Source of the DNA: RGIG464 sp045643185 | GTDB lineage: Bacteria > Myxococcota_A > Bradymonadia > UBA4248 | Length of the DNA: 9,911 nt | NCBI GenBank assembly: GCA_045643185.1 | Contig: JAZUKH010000141.1 | Coordinates: 1 to 9,911 of the forward strand | Reading direction: 5' to 3' | In this document: positions 4,641 through 9,911 of the stretch, piece after piece | How the letters are laid out: each line of letters begins with the position of its first letter | Position numbering within the stretch: position 1 is the stretch's first letter | Notes under the pieces: model-generated | Seen by the model: the letters and a program-made list of their open reading frames with translations, nothing else | Databases searched by the model: none | Told to the model about the DNA's origin: nothing | Made by a program: the position numbers and the translations under genes

Positions 4641-7600
4641 TTATTCGTAAACACTGGCCCAGCCAAGAACCTGCGTTTCAGCCTGAATGGCTTCTTCGTT
4701 GATCGACATGACCTGGATGTCGGAATCCTGACCCGGCGTCACACCGTCGTTACGGCTGCTCTTCTTGTTGTTTTCGGTCGAACCGACGTCGTTCAAACCA
4801 GCGGCCGTGCCGGTCTGCGCGACGAGCATCGGCGCCGCCACATTGACCTTCGACAGGTCGTTCGACATGCACGTCACCTGCGGCGTCATCATCAGTCCGT
4901 AGATCAGCGTACCAGGTGCCAAATTCAGGTAGTGTGAGTACGCCCACGAATGATCCTGCTTGTAACCCGTGAGGTCAAGCTGCGACTGGTTCGTCACGTT
5001 CGTCGTTTTGACGTTCCAACGCGATTTGCCAGCTTGCAGACGGTTGACCTGCCAGATCGAAGCAAAGCCCATTTCACACACGGAACTCGTGATGTCGTTA
5101 TTCGGAGCATTGTAAGTCGCCCAATAGGTTTTGAAGTTATACGTGACCGGCGACCCCATCATCTTTTGACGCGGACGGATCGGGACCATTTCGACCTTGC
5201 TGCCTTTGGCACCGCGTTCAGCGGCACGCGCCGCCGAGCGCTGACGTCCCGTTCTCGCGCTCGACGAGCTACATTCGTTCCAGCAACCTGATTGTAGTTC
5301 ACGCGAGCAGTCGTTCTTGCATTCGTCGCAATCCGAACACTCAGACGCAGTGACGTTCGATAAGTCCTTGCCATCACACTCGTTAAAGATTTCAGTATAT
5401 TCACTCGAATCGCAGCTCTGGCATGATGCCGACGAAGCGTTATAGCTACTGCTTTTGCAGTTGCTGACCTGAGTATCACAAACCTTCTGAATGCACTCTT
5501 TGACTTTATTGTCATTTAAAGGATGTGCCAGTTTACACATTTGGGCACAGCGATACCAAACATCCGAGAATTTCTCGCCTTTTTGTGCCGTGATATTGAA
5601 ATCAAAAAGATTAGAAAGTTTGTACCAATCCTTATACACACCAGGGCAATTATTCTTGAACGATTCTAGAGCGATTTGACAACGCTCTTTCTTGCAGTTT
5701 TCTTCAAAATCGCTGCGTGAACATTCATTACAGCACTTTGCATCAGCATTATTATACTCCGTTTTCTCATTCCAATAACCACATTCATTCTTCTCTGCGT
5801 TATATTCAATATCATGTAAGATGGAAGCATCAACACAATATTTAGATGTATATTGTTCGCACCCCGTACAATTATAAGTTTCCCATCGTTCCTGTAATAC
5901 GGCGCATTTTCCGTTATATTTCTTACATTTAGAATCACATTTCAAGTACTTACCATCAATACCATTACAAGTCAAAGATGAGCAATCCTTACACGAATCA
6001 TAATCAGCATAATCGACATGATATGTAGCGCATCCATTATCGTGAACTAAGCATGCAGCATCGCACGTCTGCCAAGACTCTGCATTTGCCCTGAGTCTAC
6101 AAGCCTTGTCGCCATCTTTTGGCTTAGTAATTACTTTCTCCCAAACTTTTTCCTTAACCGGATATTTACAAGCGCCATCACTCTTAAAGGCCCCACTCGG
6201 GCAATCGCTCTTAGCCTCCTTACACGCCTCAACCTTTTTATCGATGTTGGCCGTGCAACAGTTGTAGGTGGAACTCGCGTTACCGGATTCTACGCAAAGA
6301 GGCGCCTTGCAATACCCAGTGCAGAGATTGTAGGCACTGCAGTCGCAGCTTTCGTCGTCGCCATAGCCGCCGTCGCCACAGTCGCATCCATAGTCGTGAC
6401 AATCGTTGTAGCAGGTCTGAAGCTTATTGGTAGCGCACTGATCCGTGACCCAGAAGCTTACGCCCTCCTTCAAATTCTTGTCGACGCAATAATAAGCTGA
6501 GACCTGACAGGTCGTACCATCCTCTTTCTTTTCACCCGGTTCACATTCTCGTCTCGTAAGCTGCTGCACACACCCTTCTTTCTTCTGTCTACAATCGTCA
6601 TTGGCGTTGATCCAGTTTTGCTGGGCGTTTGGTATGTCTGTACCAGTACAAGACTTAATTAATTTAGAACAATTATCTAATACACATTGTTTATAAGCAC
6701 CACCATTACCAACACAGCTATAATTGTGTTGATAAGTTGTACAGTCACCATTTTCTTGCCAATATTTAGCCGTAAATTTACCGTAGATCATATTACACTT
6801 GACGAGGCAAGCGTAATCATTCGACGCGCAGCTTGCACGACACTCATCCCAACCAGGCATATATTCGTTATAGTAACAGTTCTCCGCCTGACATTTATAA
6901 TCGCACTTTGTCCACTCGTCATAACCATTGACGGGGTCATAGAAGTTGCACTTCTTCATGCTTTCGAGTGTTTGCTTACGAACACGCGTTTCGCAAGCCT
7001 GACGCTCCATTTCGCATTCGCCGCATGGCACTTCGAAGTCATCGTCGATACTGTCTTTGCAATCATCCTTGCAGGTCATGTAGACGCCGCAAACGCCGTC
7101 GCAGTGCGTATCACCGGGTTCTTCACCGCCGCCCTCTTCTTCGCCTTCAGGATCTTCACCGGGTTCGACTTCACCAGCCCAGATCTCGAAATACTGTTTC
7201 TTGCCGTCACCCATGTTGTGCGACTTGAGTTCTTGCGACACGAGGCCGTCCGTCGGATTGTAGATGACGATCAACGGGTCGAGATTGGACGTGATGGCGT
7301 CCTGATTGACCTGGTCGAGGTTACGGTTATTCAGCTGATACTTGCCGTTGACATAGTGATCGACAAAGACCGCCGCGTAGTTGAGTTCGTGGTGCGCGAT
7401 CTGCAGTTTGCTGCTGTCACCCGTGCCGAACGCGATCTGGATATCGGGATTCGTCGCGCTGTTCAAGGCACTCACCGCCGGTTTGTAGGTGATGCGCTCG
7501 TACTTGATATGTTCGCTCGTCGGGTCTTTGACGCCAACGGTCGTGTTCGGATCAAAGATCGGAATGACTTTGCCGTCACTATCGCGTTCGGGTTCCCAAT

Positions 7601-9821
7601 CATTGACATTCGTGCTGGTCATATCAATGCGGTGCAACGCGCCATTTTCGTCGCCGAAATAGACGACGCGTCCGATCGTATTGAACGACGCCGGATAAAC
7701 AGCCGGCGCCCCCGTGATGACCGTGTCATACTTGATCGTCTTCAAAATCAGCTTTTTCTTGTCAAACGACGTCGTGCTTTCGCTCACACGCGACGACTGT
7801 TCAGCCAAAACGTCAAGACGCACGATATAGACTACCTTACCGGTCATGTCATTGGGATCATTCGACGTGGACAAGCCACCGGGCAGGATCGCGACAGGCA
7901 CAATGACGTTTTTGGGATTATCGTCCGTGCCTTCGTTGACCACGACGTTCGTGATGGCCGGTTCCGCATAGCTGTAGCCCATACGTGCAAACGGATAGGC
8001 GTCTTTGGCAAACTTCGTGGTCGACGTTAAGCCAGACACGCTTTCGCCTTCATCGGCCTTGGTGACGGTCATGGAATCGTTGATCTCGGGATTGATACTG
8101 TCTTTGTCCTGCCACAAGTGGTCAATTTCCCAAATGATCTGAGGATTCGCGGGGTCGGTGACATCAAGCGCGTAATAGCCACGCCCACCGTCGCGGAAAC
8201 CGCCCACCAGGATCGAGTGCCACTGGCTTGCCGAACCGTCACTGCTTGCAAAACGAATATCGGTCGCGACCGGCGTACCGTTCACGAACGAGCTGTTGTT
8301 GAAGAGCGCCACGTCGCTGATCTTCGGCAACATCGCCTTCGGAATGAAGCTCCAGACTTCCTGGCCTTCCATTTCTTCGGCGGTCATAGTGAGGCTCGGA
8401 CTCGTCACAGTGTCGAACATCGACTTGGCGTAATTCTCGGTCTTGCCATCGGCGGACTTGTTTTTGCCCAAAATAAAGGCGTGCAGCATACCGTCGTTCG
8501 CGCCGACATACAGCATCGTGTCACGACTACCGTAATCTTTCTTATAGTTAATGTAATCTCTGCTCTTGTAAGGCAGATTGGGTGGATTCACGATGACCGG
8601 GTTTGAAAACTCGATCGCGCCGAGCGGCAAACTTGAGAGCAGATCACGCACGTCGCCGGCAGGCGTCGAGTTGTCGCCGATATACGTACCAGCCACGCAT
8701 TGTCCGAGGTGGCAGACCATGCGATCGACCTGGTTCTCATCACTCGTCGATGTGTTGCAGTCAGCATGCGAAGAACAGTTGTTCGCTTTGTCTCGACACT
8801 GACCATTCAAACACATCTGTGAAGACGAACAGGCTGAGCCCGACTGGCACGAGACGACCGTATTTTCGCGCGCGACGCAGTGCCCCATATCACACATCCA
8901 TTCACTGTGCGAAGCCGGGTTGTTGATCTTGTCGATCATGGCGCAGTCGTTATCGACCGCACACTCGTAAGGAGAAACCATGTATTGCTGCGCCACTTTT
9001 TCAGTCGCGACGGGCAACTGGCGAGGACTGGACGTAGAGACTTTATAGCCTTCATACTTTGTTGAGCCAGATTTTGTGGTGACCTTGATGCCCTGCCCAT
9101 AGTTGTATTCAAAGAATTTGTACTGTTCAAAAGGCTGGGACGAGGTTTTGTCACGTTTCATGACGCCTGCGCCGGGTTCAGCGATATGCAGACGCCCTGG
9201 AGCCAGTGCGTGACGGTCATTGACATAGTTCCCCACAAAGATCGCACGATCCGTCAAACACGTACTGGCATGCGTATCCAAGGCAGCACTGCCGCCCTGG
9301 TCGACCTGTGATTTTACGCGGCACGAGCCGAGTCGATCGCGAAGTTTTTTCGAGAAGTCGAGCATCGGCGGCTGGTATTTGAATTCGCCATCCGACTTGT
9401 CGCACAAAAAGGCTTCGCGCTGAAGCCCCGCGAACTGCATATTTCCGAGTGTCGTGCGAGAACCGGAGTACACGTTATACCAACCCGTGTTCGCTCCATT
9501 CTTGACGGTGCCGATGGCGGCCGTCGTCACCATCTTGGTGCGCGAATGGTAGCCCTGCAACATCTCGTTTAAGACCTTGACAACGGCCTGACGTAGCGCC
9601 GTGCCCGTGTCGGCCGGCGTATAGCACGCATCAACACGTCCAGCCTCGTAATCCGCCAAAAACTGCTTGTACTTCGAGGTCTCGATGACCGTCCCGTCGG
9701 GATTAAAACCGCCCGGTTCAATGATCTCACCGTTGTACATGCATGTTCCGCCTTCGTACGCAATGAGGTTCAACAAGCGGTTTTGAGCGCTTGTACGATT
9801 ATTACGTGCCGCAGCATCCAT
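4641..9821 (-). CDS. PilY1-like protein with giant Cys-rich insertion, N-terminus missing
   Basis: A 1726-aa frame, likely a type IV pilus-associated PilY1/PilC-type protein. Order: residues 1 to about 80, end of a von Willebrand A domain (VYPIGYS just upstream of the ATG; AYEGGT; TGTALRQAVVKVLNEML helix); 287-375, twelve Cys in three Cx5C...Cx4C repeats; 433 on, the beta-propeller, with RDTMLYVGANDGMLHAF, EVWSFIPKAMLPKI, the GGFRDGGRGYYALDVTDP block (540-557) and YFGDENGALHRID (721-733), all matching PilY1 signatures; 885-903, acidic linker; 907-1517, Cys-rich segment; about 1520-1545, basic Arg/Ala linker; 1555-1573, the resumed propeller motif SPVTYNFKTYWATYNAP. PilY1 proteins act in pilus assembly, adhesion and twitching. 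The Asp/Asn calcium loop normally just before the GD-x-x-G-x-L-x-R-x-D motif seems absent. The ATG at 9821 has no ribosome-binding site or signal peptide, so it is probably not the native start (see 9822-9911). Confidence 0.82.
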   Translation of the reverse strand: MDAAARNNRTSAQNRLLNLIAYEGGTCMYNGEIIEPGGFNPDGTVIETSKYKQFLADYEAGRVDACYTPADTGTALRQAVVKVLNEMLQGYHSRTKMVTTAAIGTVKNGANTGWYNVYSGSRTTLGNMQFAGLQREAFLCDKSDGEFKYQPPMLDFSKKLRDRLGSCRVKSQVDQGGSAALDTHASTCLTDRAIFVGNYVNDRHALAPGRLHIAEPGAGVMKRDKTSSQPFEQYKFFEYNYGQGIKVTTKSGSTKYEGYKVSTSSPRQLPVATEKVAQQYMVSPYECAVDNDCAMIDKINNPASHSEWMCDMGHCVARENTVVSCQSGSACSSSQMCLNGQCRDKANNCSSHADCNTSTSDENQVDRMVCHLGQCVAGTYIGDNSTPAGDVRDLLSSLPLGAIEFSNPVIVNPPNLPYKSRDYINYKKDYGSRDTMLYVGANDGMLHAFILGKNKSADGKTENYAKSMFDTVTSPSLTMTAEEMEGQEVWSFIPKAMLPKISDVALFNNSSFVNGTPVATDIRFASSDGSASQWHSILVGGFRDGGRGYYALDVTDPANPQIIWEIDHLWQDKDSINPEINDSMTVTKADEGESVSGLTSTTKFAKDAYPFARMGYSYAEPAITNVVVNEGTDDNPKNVIVPVAILPGGLSTSNDPNDMTGKVVYIVRLDVLAEQSSRVSESTTSFDKKKLILKTIKYDTVITGAPAVYPASFNTIGRVVYFGDENGALHRIDMTSTNVNDWEPERDSDGKVIPIFDPNTTVGVKDPTSEHIKYERITYKPAVSALNSATNPDIQIAFGTGDSSKLQIAHHELNYAAVFVDHYVNGKYQLNNRNLDQVNQDAITSNLDPLIVIYNPTDGLVSQELKSHNMGDGKKQYFEIWAGEVEPGEDPEGEEEGGGEEPGDTHCDGVCGVYMTCKDDCKDSIDDDFEVPCGECEMERQACETRVRKQTLESMKKCNFYDPVNGYDEWTKCDYKCQAENCYYNEYMPGWDECRASCASNDYACLVKCNMIYGKFTAKYWQENGDCTTYQHNYSCVGNGGAYKQCVLDNCSKLIKSCTGTDIPNAQQNWINANDDCRQKKEGCVQQLTRRECEPGEKKEDGTTCQVSAYYCVDKNLKEGVSFWVTDQCATNKLQTCYNDCHDYGCDCGDGGYGDDESCDCSAYNLCTGYCKAPLCVESGNASSTYNCCTANIDKKVEACKEAKSDCPSGAFKSDGACKYPVKEKVWEKVITKPKDGDKACRLRANAESWQTCDAACLVHDNGCATYHVDYADYDSCKDCSSLTCNGIDGKYLKCDSKCKKYNGKCAVLQERWETYNCTGCEQYTSKYCVDASILHDIEYNAEKNECGYWNEKTEYNNADAKCCNECSRSDFEENCKKERCQIALESFKNNCPGVYKDWYKLSNLFDFNITAQKGEKFSDVWYRCAQMCKLAHPLNDNKVKECIQKVCDTQVSNCKSSSYNASSASCQSCDSSEYTEIFNECDGKDLSNVTASECSDCDECKNDCSRELQSGCWNECSSSSARTGRQRSAARAAERGAKGSKVEMVPIRPRQKMMGSPVTYNFKTYWATYNAPNNDITSSVCEMGFASIWQVNRLQAGKSRWNVKTTNVTNQSQLDLTGYKQDHSWAYSHYLNLAPGTLIYGLMMTPQVTCMSNDLSKVNVAAPMLVAQTGTAAGLNDVGSTENNKKSSRNDGVTPGQDSDIQVMSINEEAIQAETQVLGWASVYE
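5271..7103 (-). other. 611-residue Cys-rich segment inserted in PilY1 propeller
   Basis: Residues 907-1517 hold about 74 cysteines (12%). Many fall in Cx3C pairs (CDYKC, CRASC, CYNDC, CDSKC, CAQMC, CWNEC), some as twin pairs such as Cx3C-x6-Cx3C around residues 985-1000, a layout seen in disulfide-linked helical hairpins. Aromatic residues are frequent. The segment is bounded by an acidic linker on one side and a basic Arg/Ala linker on the other. Base composition drops sharply within it: 84 G+C in 240 bases (35%) at 5701-5940, against 34/60 at 5161-5220 and 38/60 at 8161-8220 in the same gene. Confidence 0.8.
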
Positions 9822-9911
9822 CGAGTAACCGATCGGATAAACGCGAACGCCCGATTTGTAGAGCGTATTCGCCGCCGGACCGACATAAAACCAGATCCTT
9901 CAGGATCCGAT
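9822..9911 (-). pseudogene. Open upstream extension of the PilY1-like frame, cut by TGA
   Basis: In the same frame, codons upstream of the ATG at 9821 stay open to a TGA at 9902-9900, about ten bases from the window edge. They read AANTLYKSGVRVYPIGYS, which looks like the helix and central strand of a von Willebrand A domain leading directly into the annotated protein. There is no ATG, GTG or TTG in this stretch. So the native gene most likely began well outside the window, and the TGA is a nonsense mutation, a frameshift or an assembly or sequencing error. GATCCT-TC-AGGATC (9894-9907), a 14-base inverted repeat, covers the stop and could reflect a fold-back artefact at a contig end. Confidence 0.5.

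Noticed and set aside
6687..8030. A 447-codon open frame on the + strand
   Set aside because: It lies wholly antisense to the PilY1-like gene, spanning both part of the propeller and part of the Cys-rich region. Its translation has no recognisable domain and is rich in Arg, Ile, Val and Asp, as expected for a shadow of a coding strand with skewed codon use.

Overview
The window carries four protein-coding genes, three of which look like exported surface or outer-membrane proteins. All identifications are by eye from sequence motifs; no searches were run. Signals visible are three lipoprotein signal peptides of Gram-negative style, a PilY1-type pilus-associated protein, and two very cysteine-rich proteins, one with repeated Cx5C...Cx4C modules. 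That combination suggests a Gram-negative bacterium of the Myxococcota/Bradymonadota (former deltaproteobacterial) type, perhaps host-associated because it encodes a serpin. This taxonomic guess is weak.

Layout. Positions 1-280 hold no gene, only hairpins, one of which looks like a rightward terminator for something left of the window. A leftward gene (1749 to 328) encodes a surface-tethered serpin with a repetitive Asp/Lys/Gln linker, and ends at an intrinsic terminator (280-311). A roughly 415-base divergent intergenic region (1750-2165) contains a helically spaced cluster of TGTCA/TGACA sites, GTTCG/CGAAC palindromes and candidate promoters in both directions. Then comes a rightward two-gene operon: a 532-aa Cys-rich modular lipoprotein (2166-3764), and six bases later a 249-aa lipoprotein with a DUF3298/RsiV-like domain (3771-4520). 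A bidirectional terminator (about 4587-4619) separates this operon from a convergent, leftward 1726-aa open reading frame (9821 to 4641). That frame encodes a PilY1-like protein with a partial von Willebrand A domain, a small Cys module, a beta-propeller, and a 611-residue segment with about 74 cysteines that splits the end of the propeller.

How they may fit together. The serpin should trap serine or cysteine proteases at the cell surface. The DUF3298 domain is the family in which Bacillus RsiV binds lysozyme. PilY1 proteins act at type IV pilus tips in adhesion and motility. A plausible reading, which is inference, is a cell-surface set for contact with, and protection from, a host or other microbes. 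The most unusual items are the giant Cys-rich insertion in the PilY1 propeller, the sharp drop in GC inside both Cys-rich genes (about 35% against 55-63% in flanking coding sequence), and an in-frame TGA at the right edge that cuts into what looks like continuing von Willebrand A coding sequence.
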